From NCBI RefSeq assembly GCF_001405015.1, contig NZ_CYZX01000019.1, forward strand, positions 1 to 64,000: DNA of 64,000 nt. The letters are read 5' to 3'. Each line of letters begins with the position of its first letter. The stretch's first letter is position 1. The notes under the pieces were generated by a model. The model was not told the DNA's origin. It saw only the letters and a list, made by a program, of their open reading frames with translations, and did not search any database. Source of the stretch: Clostridium disporicum (GTDB taxonomy: Bacteria; Bacillota; Clostridia; Clostridiales; Clostridiaceae). A program made the position numbers and the translations under genes. Shown here one piece after another: positions 1 to 8,890 of this stretch.

Positions 1-153
1 ACTCCTGATGTACCAAGTACTCCTGATGCTCCAGTAGAAAAACCTGATGGAACTCCTGATGTACCAAGTACTCCTGATGCTCCAGTAGAAAAACCTGATG
101 GAACTCCTGATGTACCAAGTACTCCTGATGCTCCAGCAGAAAAACCTGAATTA
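1..153 (+). repeat. 51-bp in-frame tandem repeat, 3 copies visible
   Basis: Three consecutive 51-bp units (1-51, 52-102, 103-153) encode a 17-residue Pro-rich repeat. The first two are identical. The third has substitutions in its last codons (V to A, and PDG to PEL), which marks the end of the array. The array runs off the left edge of the window, so the copy number is unknown. Near-identity at DNA level suggests recent expansion or slippage. Confidence 0.9.
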
Positions 154-450
154 ACCACAGTAATATCTGAAGTGCCAGAAACTACTGTGAAAAATCCTGA
201 AGAAATACTTGATGCTCTGGTATTAGTGGAATCTTCCGAAGAAATCTCTGAAGTTAATCCAGAAATTCTAGTAACTTCTGAAGATACAAATAGTAATAAT
301 GAATCATATAATGATGAGACTAATAAAACTCTAGGAAAGTCCTTTGCAATAAGAAATGTATCATCAAACTATATAGTTATTTTATGGTCATTACTATTAG
401 TAGCATTAGTATTAATTTTTAAAAAAATAAAATTTAAAGGTTCTAAATAA
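1..450 (+). CDS. C-terminal part of a repeat-containing surface protein (5' truncated by window edge)
   Basis: The reading frame is open from the first base, so only the C-terminal 149 residues are visible. It starts with three copies of a Pro/Asp-rich 17-residue repeat (TPDVPSTPDAPVEKPDG; the third diverges at its end), followed by an acidic Thr/Ser/Asn-rich spacer. It ends in one hydrophobic segment of about 18 residues and a Lys-rich tail (FKKIKFKGSK). Pro-rich repeats before a C-terminal membrane anchor are typical of wall-spanning stalks of Gram-positive surface proteins. No LPXTG-like sortase motif is visible before the helix, so it is probably held by the membrane helix alone. The N-terminal functional domain lies outside the window, so its role is unknown. 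A strong terminator follows directly. Confidence 0.8.
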   Translation, partial: TPDVPSTPDAPVEKPDGTPDVPSTPDAPVEKPDGTPDVPSTPDAPAEKPELTTVISEVPETTVKNPEEILDALVLVESSEEISEVNPEILVTSEDTNSNNESYNDETNKTLGKSFAIRNVSSNYIVILWSLLLVALVLIFKKIKFKGSK

Positions 451-455
451 AGTAT

Positions 456-490
456 AAAAAGGAATTGGACACATAATCCAATTCCTTTTT
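456..490 (+). terminator. Intrinsic terminator after surface protein
   Basis: A 14-bp perfect stem (456-469 with 477-490) with a 7-nt loop. The A-run in the left arm and T-run in the right arm make it usable in both directions, but only the + strand gene ends here. Confidence 0.85.
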
Positions 491-636
491 CATACTTACG
501 ACAAACTACCATAAGTCTAAAGATTGTAGTTTAAACTCCAATAAAATTAGAATATAGGCTTGCTAGCTTTTTATATTTTTTATTTTAGCATATAATATAA
601 TAAATATGTTTTCATAACTTTTAAGGAGGAAAGTAA

Positions 637-2076
637 ATGTTCAAATTTTTAACTATTTTAATTCACCTTATAAACTTTTTTACTATAGTTTATATGGTAT
701 TTAAAGAAAAACGTCCTGCTAATAGTATTATTGCCTGGACTCTAATTTTATATTTAGCACCTTTTATTGGCTTTATTGCATTTTTACTAGTAGGTAGACG
801 ATTAAATAATGCTAATATGTTTGGAGTAAAAGATTCAGAACTTAAAATATTTAACATATATAATGACTATATTAAAGAAAGAGAGTTATTTAAAAGCACT
901 AATAAAAACTTAAAAAATTTAGATATGATTATGTCTCTAGAAGCTATTGAATTTTCTCCTTATAGAGATGATAACAATATAGAACTATTCTCAGACGGAA
1001 AAATATTTTTTGAAGAATTATTAGAAAGTTTAAAAAAGGCAAAAAAAAGTATAAATATTGAATTTTACATATTTAAAAGTGATGATATAGGTTCTAAAAT
1101 TTTAAATATTTTAGAAGAAAAAGCTCGTGCTGGTGTAGAAGTGAGATTTCTTTATGATTCTGTAGGAAGTAGGTCTCTTAATAAAACTCGACTTAAACCA
1201 TTAATTGATGCCGGATGTAAAATTGGTGAATTTTTCCCTTCTTGGTTAAAAATCATTAATCTAAATATGAACTTTAGAAATCACAGAAAAATAGTAGTTA
1301 TAGATAACACTATCGGCTTTGTTGGCGGATTTAATGTTGGTGATGAGTATTTAGGAAAAGATAAAAAGTTTGGCTACTGGAGAGATACTCATATAAAATT
1401 TGAAGGCTCTGCAGTAAAAGATTTAAATTTAAGATTTCTAGCAGACTGGAGATATGCAACTAAAGAAGTAGTTGATTTAGAAAAGATACTTGTTTTTGAT
1501 GAATCCAACTTAAAACCTGCTAATGATGGTATGCAAATACTATCAAGCGGACCTAACTTAAGTGATAATTATGAAATCAAATTAGGTTATTTAAAAATGA
1601 TTCAAAAAGCAAAAGACTATATTTATATTCAATCTCCTTATTTAATCATAGATAAAAGTATTTCAGATAGTTTAAAACTTGCTGCTTTATCTGGTGTTGA
1701 TGTAAGAATAATGATTCCTGGAAAAGGAGATCACCCTTTTGTTTACTGGGCAAATCTTTTTTATGCTGGTGAATTATTAGATTCTAATGTAAAAATATAT
1801 CATTACGATAAAAATGCCTTTCTTCATGCAAAGACAGTGGTAATTGATGATGAGATATGCTCAGTTGGAACTGCTAACATGGATACAAGAAGCTTTGAGT
1901 TAAACTTTGAAGTTAATGCATTTATTTACTCCGAAAAAATTGCTAAAGAGCAAAAACAAGAATTTAAAAAGGACATATTAAAATCAACTCAACTAACTTT
2001 AGAAGCTTATAATAATAGAGGTAGATCTGCAAAAATTAAAGAATCTTTTTCAAAATTATTTTCATCTGTATTATAA
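637..2076 (+). CDS. cls: Cardiolipin synthase (phospholipase D family)
   Basis: This 479-residue protein has the standard bacterial ClsA layout: two N-terminal membrane helices (residues about 1-60) and two phospholipase D half-sites. Both HxK(x4)D motifs are intact: H216/K218 in NHRKIVVID followed by GFVGG, and H397/K399 in HAKTVVIDD followed by SVGTANMD. The family condenses two phosphatidylglycerol molecules into cardiolipin and glycerol at the membrane. The start has a good AAGGAGG site 8 nt upstream. The gene stands alone between a terminator and a convergent transporter gene. The family assignment is secure; substrate range within Cls enzymes is not readable from sequence. Confidence 0.95.
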   Translation: MFKFLTILIHLINFFTIVYMVFKEKRPANSIIAWTLILYLAPFIGFIAFLLVGRRLNNANMFGVKDSELKIFNIYNDYIKERELFKSTNKNLKNLDMIMSLEAIEFSPYRDDNNIELFSDGKIFFEELLESLKKAKKSINIEFYIFKSDDIGSKILNILEEKARAGVEVRFLYDSVGSRSLNKTRLKPLIDAGCKIGEFFPSWLKIINLNMNFRNHRKIVVIDNTIGFVGGFNVGDEYLGKDKKFGYWRDTHIKFEGSAVKDLNLRFLADWRYATKEVVDLEKILVFDESNLKPANDGMQILSSGPNLSDNYEIKLGYLKMIQKAKDYIYIQSPYLIIDKSISDSLKLAALSGVDVRIMIPGKGDHPFVYWANLFYAGELLDSNVKIYHYDKNAFLHAKTVVIDDEICSVGTANMDTRSFELNFEVNAFIYSEKIAKEQKQEFKKDILKSTQLTLEAYNNRGRSAKIKESFSKLFSSVL

Positions 2077-2141
2077 ATTTCTCTTAATATAAAAATACAC
2101 TTTATTCTCTAATTACTTTTATATAAAAAACTACAATTATT

Positions 2142-2180
2142 ATATGGACTAATTATTAATATTTAATGATTAGTCCATAT
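2142..2180. terminator. Hairpin between convergent genes, probable bidirectional terminator
   Basis: A 12-bp perfect stem (2142-2153 with 2169-2180) encloses a 15-nt AT-only loop. It lies between the ends of the cardiolipin synthase and SulP genes. The flanking T-runs are short on both strands, so termination strength is uncertain. Confidence 0.6.
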
Positions 2181-2204
2181 TCTTATAATCTATATTTATT
2201 TGAA

Positions 2205-3647
2205 CTATACTATATTATTAAAATTAACAGAAATTTTCTCTACTATTTCTTTACTATTATCATTCATTCCTACTATATTAACTTTAATATCGTTCTTTGT
2301 AAATTTCATTATAACTTTATCTATTGCATCTACCGCTGATTCATCATAAATATTGGCATTAGAAAAATCTATATTTACTTCTTCTACTTTTTCATGATAA
2401 TCAAATTTATCTATAAAATCTGTAGTTACAGCAAAAAATAGCGGCCCTTTTACGCTATATTTAATCTTATTACATTCTACAACCTTCTCAACTTGAACGT
2501 TTGATGTTTTTGAAGTAAAAAATACAGAGCTTAATATTATTCCTACAATAACTCCATAAGCTAAATTATTTGTAAGCAAAACTATTATAACTGTAGTTAT
2601 CATTACAATAGTGTCAGGTATTGGTACCTTTCCTAAGGTTCTTAATGAATTCCAATCAAACGTTGTTATAGCTACAACTACCATAACTGATGCTAATGCA
2701 ACTACAGGCATTCTTATAAATAATTTATTAAACAAAATTACAAATATAAGCATAACTGTTCCGGGTGTTAAGGTAGATAGTCTTCCTCTCCCTCCATACT
2801 CTTGATTTATTATAGTTTGACCAATCATTCCACACCCTGCTATTCCGCCAAAAAATCCTGTAACTATATTCGCTACTCCTTGGCCAACACACTCCCTATT
2901 TTTATTACTTCTAGTATCAGTCATATCATCAACTAACTGAGCTGTTAATAATGATTCAACTAATCCAACTATTGATAGTGAAAATGAATATGGTAATATT
3001 ATTCTTAATGTTTCTAAATTTAAAGGTACATTAGGTATAAAAAATCTAGGCAATTCTGTTGTTATCTTTCCCATATCTCCTAAAGTAGGTACATCAATTT
3101 TACTTATAAAAACGATAAGAGTTATAATGACTATTGATACTATTGGAGCTGGAATTATTTTAGTTATCCTAGGTAATAAATATATTATAGCTACCCCTAT
3201 TACACCCAGTAAAACTAAAATATATGACCCTTTAAAATGTGGTAACTGAGCTTTAAGCATCATTATTCCTAAAGCATTTACAAATCCTATCATAACAGGT
3301 TTTGGAATAAATTTAAGAAGTTTTCCTATCTTTAAAAATCCAAAAACTACTTGAAATATACCTGCCAATATAGTTGCTAATAACATATATTCTACCCCAT
3401 GCTCTCTAACTAAACTTGCAAGCACAAAAGCCATAGAGCCTGCCGCAGCAGATATCATTCCAGGCCTGCCTCCAAATATAGCAGTAACAATAGACATAGT
3501 AAAACATGAATATACTCCAACCATAGGATCAACCCCTGCTACAATTGTAAACCCTATTGCTTCTGGTATAAGTGCCATACAAGTTACGATCCCTGCAACT
3601 AAATCAGTCCTCAAATTACCAATCCACTCTCTCTTGTACTCCTCCAT
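2205..3647 (-). CDS. SulP/SLC26-family anion transporter with STAS domain
   Basis: About 480 residues. The N-terminal 380 form a polytopic membrane domain with the SulP signatures: an early GIVTCMALIPEAIGF segment, and the GGIAGCGMIGQTIINQEYGGRGRLS segment in the middle. The C-terminal 90 residues form a soluble STAS domain (around VNIDFSNANIYDESAVDAID). The family exchanges or symports anions such as sulfate, bicarbonate or other oxyanions; the substrate cannot be read here. I prefer the ATG that encodes MEEYKREW, which is preceded by AAAGGA, over a frame start three codons upstream that overlaps the ribosome binding site. It is monocistronic and convergent with cls. Confidence 0.9.
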   Translation of the reverse strand: MEEYKREWIGNLRTDLVAGIVTCMALIPEAIGFTIVAGVDPMVGVYSCFTMSIVTAIFGGRPGMISAAAGSMAFVLASLVREHGVEYMLLATILAGIFQVVFGFLKIGKLLKFIPKPVMIGFVNALGIMMLKAQLPHFKGSYILVLLGVIGVAIIYLLPRITKIIPAPIVSIVIITLIVFISKIDVPTLGDMGKITTELPRFFIPNVPLNLETLRIILPYSFSLSIVGLVESLLTAQLVDDMTDTRSNKNRECVGQGVANIVTGFFGGIAGCGMIGQTIINQEYGGRGRLSTLTPGTVMLIFVILFNKLFIRMPVVALASVMVVVAITTFDWNSLRTLGKVPIPDTIVMITTVIIVLLTNNLAYGVIVGIILSSVFFTSKTSNVQVEKVVECNKIKYSVKGPLFFAVTTDFIDKFDYHEKVEEVNIDFSNANIYDESAVDAIDKVIMKFTKNDIKVNIVGMNDNSKEIVEKISVNFNNIV

Positions 3648-3732
3648 AAAAATCATCCTTTAATAATTATTTATTTGCTAATATTAGCTTTCCATCGTTA
3701 CCTTAAGATATTCAAAGAATTTATTAACAAAC

Positions 3733-3768
3733 AAAAAAAGTATAGTAATGACTTTATCACTACCATAC
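3733..3768 (-). terminator. Intrinsic terminator of the AgrC-like kinase gene
   Basis: On the minus strand a 12-bp stem with two G-U pairs (3757-3768 with 3740-3751) is followed by seven T residues. The G-U pairs form only in the minus-strand transcript, which fixes the direction. Confidence 0.8.
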
Positions 3769-3780
3769 CTTAATCAGATT

Positions 3781-5031
3781 CTATGCTTCTCTTGGAATTT
3801 CTATATTAAATTCAATATAGTCATCTTCTACATTTAAATATAGTTTTCCTTTATGTTTATCTAATATATTCTTAATATTTAATAATCCATATCCTCTATT
3901 GCTTCCTTTAGTTGAATATCTTTCTTTAAACATTTTTTCTACTAACTTTTTATCTATAGATTCTATTGAATTTTTCACATATATTATGTATTCTTTATCT
4001 TCTTCATATATATCAAGTTCTACATACTTTTCTTTGCATACTACACTACTCTCAATTGCATTATTTAACAAATTTGATAATAACACTGTTAACTCTGAAT
4101 TATCTAGTGATATATTTTCTAAACTGCTTTCAATATTATAATCAAATTCTACCTCATAGTTTTCTGCTAATTGCACCTTACTAAAAATAATAGCCTTTAT
4201 AATAGTATTTTCTATTCTTGATATTTTATTTAATTCATCCTCGCTAGAAGTTATACTTCCAACATAATCCTTTACCTTTTCCTTTAATTCACTTTCATTA
4301 CATACCTGAACCATACAATAAAGCATATTCAAGTGATTTTTATACTCATGCTCTCTAGCTCTCATTTTATTCATTAGGTCATCTATTAATGGATATATAT
4401 TTTTTTCTATTTCTTCCTTTTTATCTTTACGATTCTTTTTTAATACACTAATAAAATAGAAAAAATTTATCACTATTAATAAAGATATAATTATTACAAT
4501 TTGAATCATTATATTAAATTCTATAATAAAATTTACTGAAAATAATTTCACTATCAAAATAACAAGAATAATATTTATTGCTAATATATTTATTTGAGGT
4601 TGCTTATTTATAATTTCTTCTAGATTTATTTTAAATGATTTTATCACTCTTCCAAATACTATTATAAAACCAAATATTATTATCATTCCTGGAATAAAAA
4701 TAATATTATTATGTACATTAGTTCCCAAAATAACATATATAGCTGTTGATGATATAAACTGCAATATAATAAGTATTAAATTCGCAATACATACCTCAAA
4801 AAAAATCTTAAATTTATTTTTTTTATCAATCCAACTAACTATTATTGATAAAAAAAATATTATCAATAATATTAGTACTCCTCCATTAAAATTTGTTTCT
4901 AATATAGGGGTTACTATAAGTGATAAACTAAGAGAAATTAGTAAATACTGTTTAAAATGATAAAATATTCTCTCGTTAATTAATATATTATATATTATCA
5001 AAATGCACAGAGATTCTAGTGCTGAAATCAT
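3781..5031 (-). CDS. AgrC/CitA-like sensor histidine kinase (GHKL ATPase), orphan
   Basis: 416 residues. About 190 N-terminal residues contain six hydrophobic segments. A linker then leads into an HPK10-type dimerization motif HEYKNHLNML (H228 is the expected phospho-acceptor), followed by a GHKL ATPase with an N-box (LSNLLNNAIES) and a glycine box (STKGSNRGYGLLNI). This architecture is typical of peptide-sensing AgrC/BlpH-type kinases and some citrate or sodium sensors. No response regulator, signal peptide gene or processing protease lies next to it, so partner and ligand are unknown. The ATG start has AAGGGG 11 nt upstream; a TTG three codons earlier is too close to that site. Confidence 0.85.
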   Translation of the reverse strand: MISALESLCILIIYNILINERIFYHFKQYLLISLSLSLIVTPILETNFNGGVLILLIIFFLSIIVSWIDKKNKFKIFFEVCIANLILIILQFISSTAIYVILGTNVHNNIIFIPGMIIIFGFIIVFGRVIKSFKINLEEIINKQPQINILAINIILVILIVKLFSVNFIIEFNIMIQIVIIISLLIVINFFYFISVLKKNRKDKKEEIEKNIYPLIDDLMNKMRAREHEYKNHLNMLYCMVQVCNESELKEKVKDYVGSITSSEDELNKISRIENTIIKAIIFSKVQLAENYEVEFDYNIESSLENISLDNSELTVLLSNLLNNAIESSVVCKEKYVELDIYEEDKEYIIYVKNSIESIDKKLVEKMFKERYSTKGSNRGYGLLNIKNILDKHKGKLYLNVEDDYIEFNIEIPREA

Positions 5032-5115
5032 TGTTATCAAATCCCCTTACCCCATATAGTTTACATAATTTTACCACAAAATATCTTTTTATTCAATTTA
5101 TTTCTACAATTTTTG

Positions 5116-5802
5116 CTATTTTTTAAATATTTTTTCAATACCAATAGTTGCATCTATATTTAATCCATTTTCCTCTATAGAAAGTTGATTTAAGTTTACT
5201 CCATTAAAATTTTCTTTATATACAACTACATTACCATTATTGAACTCTAGACTTAATCCACTATCACTTGGAAACCAATCCTTAACAAAACTATTTAATG
5301 CCAAATTAACTATCCAATCAGCAACCTTTATATCTAGAAACTTTACTTCATCAATATTAATTACAAGATCTTTATTTTCATTTAATACTGGATTAATTCT
5401 CACCTCTATCGGTGTCTTAATTACTTTATTTACTTTGTAATTAACATATACACTTATAAAATTTTCCCCTATATCTACTTTTAAATCTTCCATTTTTTCG
5501 TTATTTGTATGTTGTAGATAATAGTCTACTCCATTTGCTATAGACTCTTTTGGTACAAATAACTTTCCTTTAAATCCTACAGGATTATTTATTATTTCAA
5601 TATCTATTGCTTTAACTCCTGAAATAGCACTTAAAAATTCTATAACTCCTTCTATATCATCAGTATTTGAATTATCTACTTCTTCATTTTTAATATTCTC
5701 ATTTTTACTTTCTACAGACTTATTAAAATATGAACATCCAAATATACTTATAATAATTATTACTAAAATTACTATAATAATTGATACTCTTGTATTTTTC
5801 AT
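5116..5802 (-). CDS. Putative lipoprotein, YpmS/LmeA-like fold possible
   Basis: 228 residues with a hydrophobic N-terminus ending in a lipobox (SIFGC), so it is likely lipid-anchored on the outer face of the membrane. After an acidic Asn/Glu linker, the mature part reads like a single folded domain of alternating short strands (IEVRINPVLNENKDLVINIDEVKF, then a helix WIVNLALNSFVKDW). The pattern loosely resembles DUF2140/YpmS or LmeA lipid-binding proteins; that is inference from pattern, not from a motif. The ribosome binding site is GGTAGGAG. It is the same strand as the upstream kinase but separated from it by over 75 bp. Function unknown. Confidence 0.7.
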   Translation of the reverse strand: MKNTRVSIIIVILVIIIISIFGCSYFNKSVESKNENIKNEEVDNSNTDDIEGVIEFLSAISGVKAIDIEIINNPVGFKGKLFVPKESIANGVDYYLQHTNNEKMEDLKVDIGENFISVYVNYKVNKVIKTPIEVRINPVLNENKDLVINIDEVKFLDIKVADWIVNLALNSFVKDWFPSDSGLSLEFNNGNVVVYKENFNGVNLNQLSIEENGLNIDATIGIEKIFKK

Positions 5803-5900
5803 ATAACTCCTACCTTTCTAATCTATTTTATAATTAATGTTTATTTTATTAGTTACTCATAGTATCACACATAATAATAAATAATACTATTAATATATAA

Positions 5901-5945
5901 AAATAAAGGTATTAGAATCATCTACATACTGACTCTAATACCTTT
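5901..5945 (-). terminator. Intrinsic terminator
   Basis: A 15-bp stem (5905-5919 with 5931-5945, one G-U in the minus transcript) with an 11-nt loop, followed on the minus strand by an AT-rich tract. It lies downstream of the cyclase gene and directly after a small degraded reading frame. Confidence 0.75.
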
Positions 5946-5948
5946 GCT

Positions 5949-6062
5949 TTATCTTTTTGCCATGAAATGCAATCCTTCCGCCTTGACTCTTATCAATCTT
6001 TCATCATTGCCCCAAATTTAATTAAACTCATCTTTAAGTAAGTTATATTTCAAATTTGGCAT
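5949..6062 (-). pseudogene. Possible 37-residue gene remnant interrupted by a TAA
   Basis: On the minus strand a frame reads MPNLKYNLLKDEFN, then TAA, then 22 residues containing LIRVKAEGLHFMAKR and a proper stop. The second half is richer in G and C than its surroundings and uses codons rare nearby (GCG, GTC), and it reads like the charged C-terminal end of a real protein. No ribosome binding site precedes the ATG. It sits between the cyclase stop and the terminator, so it would be cotranscribed. I do not recognise a parent gene, and chance cannot be excluded for so short a frame. Confidence 0.3.
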
Positions 6063-6095
6063 AGCTAAAATTTTTAAATTTACAATAGTTAAATT

Positions 6096-6719
6096 CTAAT
6101 ATCCTTGAAATACAGCCATCGCTCTGACTAAACTTCCTTCAGCCTTTATTTTTAATGGTTGCGCAAAAACCGAAAAATTTTCTTCGTATATTAACTTTTC
6201 TAAGTTTGTTAAATTTTCTAATATAAAAATATTATTGTTTAAAAGTATGCTATGAACTTCATATGGACTTCTATCAGGTGAAGGCATATCAACTCCTACC
6301 ATTTTCACTTTCTTTCTAACTAAAAATTCTGCCATCTCTTTAGTTATTATAGGATGATTTTCATAATATTCTTTTTGTCCATACTTTTTATCAAATCCAG
6401 TATAGAATAATACTATATGATTTTCTTTTATTAACTTAAAATATTCATCTTTTAAATTAATTTCTTGTTGCCCTCTAACATCCAGTAATACACCCTTACC
6501 AATAAAATTATCTAGTGGATAATCACAAATATACTTATCACTCTCTATCATATGCATCGGTGCGTCTATATGAGTTCCAGCATGCATAGTACCTGAATAA
6601 GTAATAGATTCATATCCATCCTTATTTAAATCTGATATTTTCTCTAAGTTTACCTCTTCGTCACCTGGATAAACTGGCATACCATTGTCAATTTCATAAG
6701 ATAAATCTAAAAACTTCAT
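6096..6719 (-). CDS. Cyclase / kynurenine formamidase-like metal hydrolase
   Basis: 207 residues of the PF04199 cyclase family. The N-terminal DLSYEIDNGMPVYPGD and the metal-binding motif HAGTHIDAPMHM (pattern HxGTHxDxPxH) are intact. Members are Mn/Zn amidohydrolases including kynurenine formamidase, isatin hydrolase and polyketide cyclases, so the substrate is not fixed by sequence. I chose the ATG of MKFLDLSY, preceded by an AGGAGAGGAAAGGG site; an upstream in-frame ATG lacks one. It is followed by the remnant and a terminator. No tryptophan catabolism genes are adjacent, so a kynurenine role is unsupported. A leader of up to about 300 nt precedes it. Confidence 0.85.
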   Translation of the reverse strand: MKFLDLSYEIDNGMPVYPGDEEVNLEKISDLNKDGYESITYSGTMHAGTHIDAPMHMIESDKYICDYPLDNFIGKGVLLDVRGQQEINLKDEYFKLIKENHIVLFYTGFDKKYGQKEYYENHPIITKEMAEFLVRKKVKMVGVDMPSPDRSPYEVHSILLNNNIFILENLTNLEKLIYEENFSVFAQPLKIKAEGSLVRAMAVFQGY

Positions 6720-7118
6720 ATACCCTTTCCTCTCCTTTGATTTTAAACCCCACATAGTTTTTAGGACTATTTCTCTAAGTTATTATTGTTTCATTAATTT
6801 TAAATTTATAAACATACATACTATTTTAATTTCCATAATCTTTTTTAAGTTACTGATTCATAAACTATTATTAAACTACACTTTATAGGTAGTCCTATAA
6901 TTACTTTATGATAAGTCCTTAAACCATATATATGTTCCTATATTCATTATTATGTCTTCATCCTATATCCCACTTAACTACTTATATTTAATATATGAAG
7001 TTATCCTTCGTGCCGCATACTCATTATATCCTATTTTTTTCTATTTTGTAATATAATTTTATATTCAAATTAATACATAAAATAACATTCATTTGTTGAA
7101 TTTTGTCTTAATTTTTAC
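6720..7118. other. Gene-free leader/intergenic region
   Basis: No reading frame with a ribosome binding site is visible. A TATAAT at 7023-7028 on the minus strand could start transcription toward the cyclase, giving a leader near 300 nt. That leader contains three related GGACT/AGTCC blocks (near 6763, 6890 and 6914) able to pair with one another. I recognise no known riboswitch. Confidence 0.4.
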
Positions 7119-8237
7119 TTATTTTTTTATTATTTCTGTAGCTATAGAATACTCAACAACAGTTTCACCTTCTAAAACTCTATGTTGAACACAACCTAAT
7201 CCTTCTGAGTAATAATATACCTTCACATATTCAATATCGTTAATAGTCTCCTTCTCCCAAGTTTTCACATAAGCTCCTTCTAAGCTTAATTCTCCTAATT
7301 TCAAATTTTCACCAACTTCAACAATTTCTTTATCTTCCCATCTAGTTCCTACAGCTATAGGTTCATTTAATAAAAGTATCTCTTCAGTATTATCTCTCTT
7401 ATCAAGATAATTTATAGTTTCTATATTAGCCATCTCATCTTCTGTTAAATCTCCAGTAAATACTCTATAAAGACCATTTTCTTTAACTTCATATACATTT
7501 ACATAAGGTCCCTTTCCATTAGTTCCTACAACTTGATATGCCGAACCATTTCCTATTATATAATCATTATTTGAAACTAAATCACTAGCTTCATATTTAA
7601 TCTCATATTCTCCATTTGGGATAAACATTCCTATAGTTAATTTATTACTAGCTTCATTATTTTCAAGTTCTGTTTTATTTTCATCATTAGAATCACTTTG
7701 AATATCTATTGTTAAATATTCAATATTAGGATTTCCATCTTTTAAATTTTCAGTTAAGTAATATTCTAATTCTCCTTTACTATTACTAAACTTAATTTTA
7801 TAGGTAGGAGTACCTTCTGAACGACTTGCTTGTACTTCTACAACTGTATTTTTCTTAATAGCCGTCATCTCACACTCTAGCTCTTTTTCTACAAACTTAT
7901 CATTTTCATAGTCTACAGACCATATTTCAACATTAGTATTATCTTCAGCTGATACTATTAAAAACTTTTCATTACTTTCATCTTGAAGTACTACCTTAGT
8001 AGTTTCCCCTAATGATTTATATTGCTCTTCTGTATACCTATTTACAATAATAGCAATAGTATCATCTGTCATACCATTTTCCCAAAAGAAATTAGAACTT
8101 GTCCCATTTTGCTGATTTAATGCATCAGCTATACTAGATGATAGATCTTTATCATCATTATCTCTACTTGAACATCCAACAGATAAAACAGCTATTGCTG
8201 CTATAATAAAACATAATATACTTCTTTTAATCTTCAT
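7119..8237 (-). CDS. Putative lipoprotein of unknown function
   Basis: 372 residues with a lipoprotein signal peptide ending in LSVGC at residue 22. The mature protein is acidic and beta-rich, with repeated IYEN/VYYYSEGLG-type strands. The C-terminal third (EPIAVGTRWEDKEIVEVGENLKLGELSLEGAYVKTWEK) resembles the repeated beta-hairpin pattern of clostridial cell-envelope lipoproteins; no catalytic motif is visible. GAGGGAAG precedes the ATG. It stands alone on the minus strand, divergent from a small lipoprotein gene. A surface role is inferred from the signal only. Confidence 0.7.
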   Translation of the reverse strand: MKIKRSILCFIIAAIAVLSVGCSSRDNDDKDLSSSIADALNQQNGTSSNFFWENGMTDDTIAIIVNRYTEEQYKSLGETTKVVLQDESNEKFLIVSAEDNTNVEIWSVDYENDKFVEKELECEMTAIKKNTVVEVQASRSEGTPTYKIKFSNSKGELEYYLTENLKDGNPNIEYLTIDIQSDSNDENKTELENNEASNKLTIGMFIPNGEYEIKYEASDLVSNNDYIIGNGSAYQVVGTNGKGPYVNVYEVKENGLYRVFTGDLTEDEMANIETINYLDKRDNTEEILLLNEPIAVGTRWEDKEIVEVGENLKLGELSLEGAYVKTWEKETINDIEYVKVYYYSEGLGCVQHRVLEGETVVEYSIATEIIKK

Positions 8238-8486
8238 AAAAACACTTCCCTCTTAACTTATAATTTAATTATGTCTATCAAATATTTTACCATATTTTGT
8301 AATTATTTTCTCATTTATTGTTCTAATTTTTTCACTCTTATCATATACTATTCGATATATTTTTCATTATTACAACATTCTTACAATAGTAGTAATTAAA
8401 ATACTTATTTTACAATCTACTTAGGAACATTTACCACATATTTTTAGTCTTAATATATAAATGGATAAAATATCAAAATTAATGAG

Positions 8487-8837
8487 GTGATTATTATAAA
8501 AAAATGTTTCTTATTTTTTGCATATATAATATCTTTTCTTCTCATAACAGGTTGTTTCTCTTCAGAAAGCTCAACTATAACTGGCAGATATTTAAAAGTT
8601 AAAAATAATTCTATGATAATAGATGAGTATGGGTGTCCTATAGTAATGAGTAATGATTCTAAAAAAGAAGATTTATTTAAAGATTTAGAAAACGGTGATA
8701 GAATCAATATAAATTGTATTGCAGTTCTAGAAAGCTATCCTGGTCAATGTTCTGTTTATAAAATTAAATTTATTGAAAAAGGTACTATTGATGATATTCC
8801 TAAAGAAACCCTAGATACGTTAAAAGAAATGGGCTAG
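8487..8837 (+). CDS. Small lipoprotein with unusual start codon
   Basis: About 113-116 residues with a clear lipoprotein signal (CFLFFAYIISFLLITGC) and a small beta-rich mature part. The start is odd. The only GTG in frame (8487) is itself inside the GAGGTG ribosome binding site, and nothing resembling a site lies upstream of it. At normal spacing from GAGGTG the frame reads ATA AAA AAA TGT, where ATG AAA AAA would be expected. So translation either begins at a rare ATA (8496) or ATT codon, or the start was lost by one mutation. The ATG at 8504 is out of frame. Function unknown. Confidence 0.6.
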   Translation: MIIIKKCFLFFAYIISFLLITGCFSSESSTITGRYLKVKNNSMIIDEYGCPIVMSNDSKKEDLFKDLENGDRININCIAVLESYPGQCSVYKIKFIEKGTIDDIPKETLDTLKEMG

Positions 8838-8853
8838 ATTGATGATTATTAAT

Positions 8854-8885
8854 AAAAAAAAAGGTTGACATAATGACAACCTTTT
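8854..8885 (-). terminator. Intrinsic terminator between convergent genes
   Basis: A 9-bp stem (8859-8867 with 8877-8885). On the minus strand it is followed by a long T-run, fitting the end of the P-loop kinase gene; on the + strand the T-run is only four bases. Confidence 0.75.
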
Positions 8886-8890
8886 CATCA

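Noticed and set aside
1..153. CRISPR-like repeat array at the left edge
   Set aside because: The units are contiguous without spacers, and they are in frame within an open coding sequence.
559..596. Promoter for cardiolipin synthase around TATAAT (591-596)
   Set aside because: The -10 box is good but no -35 lies at acceptable spacing, so I did not list it.
8450..8707. Minus-strand 85-residue frame opposite the small lipoprotein
   Set aside because: No ribosome binding site; the opposite frame has a full lipoprotein signal peptide.
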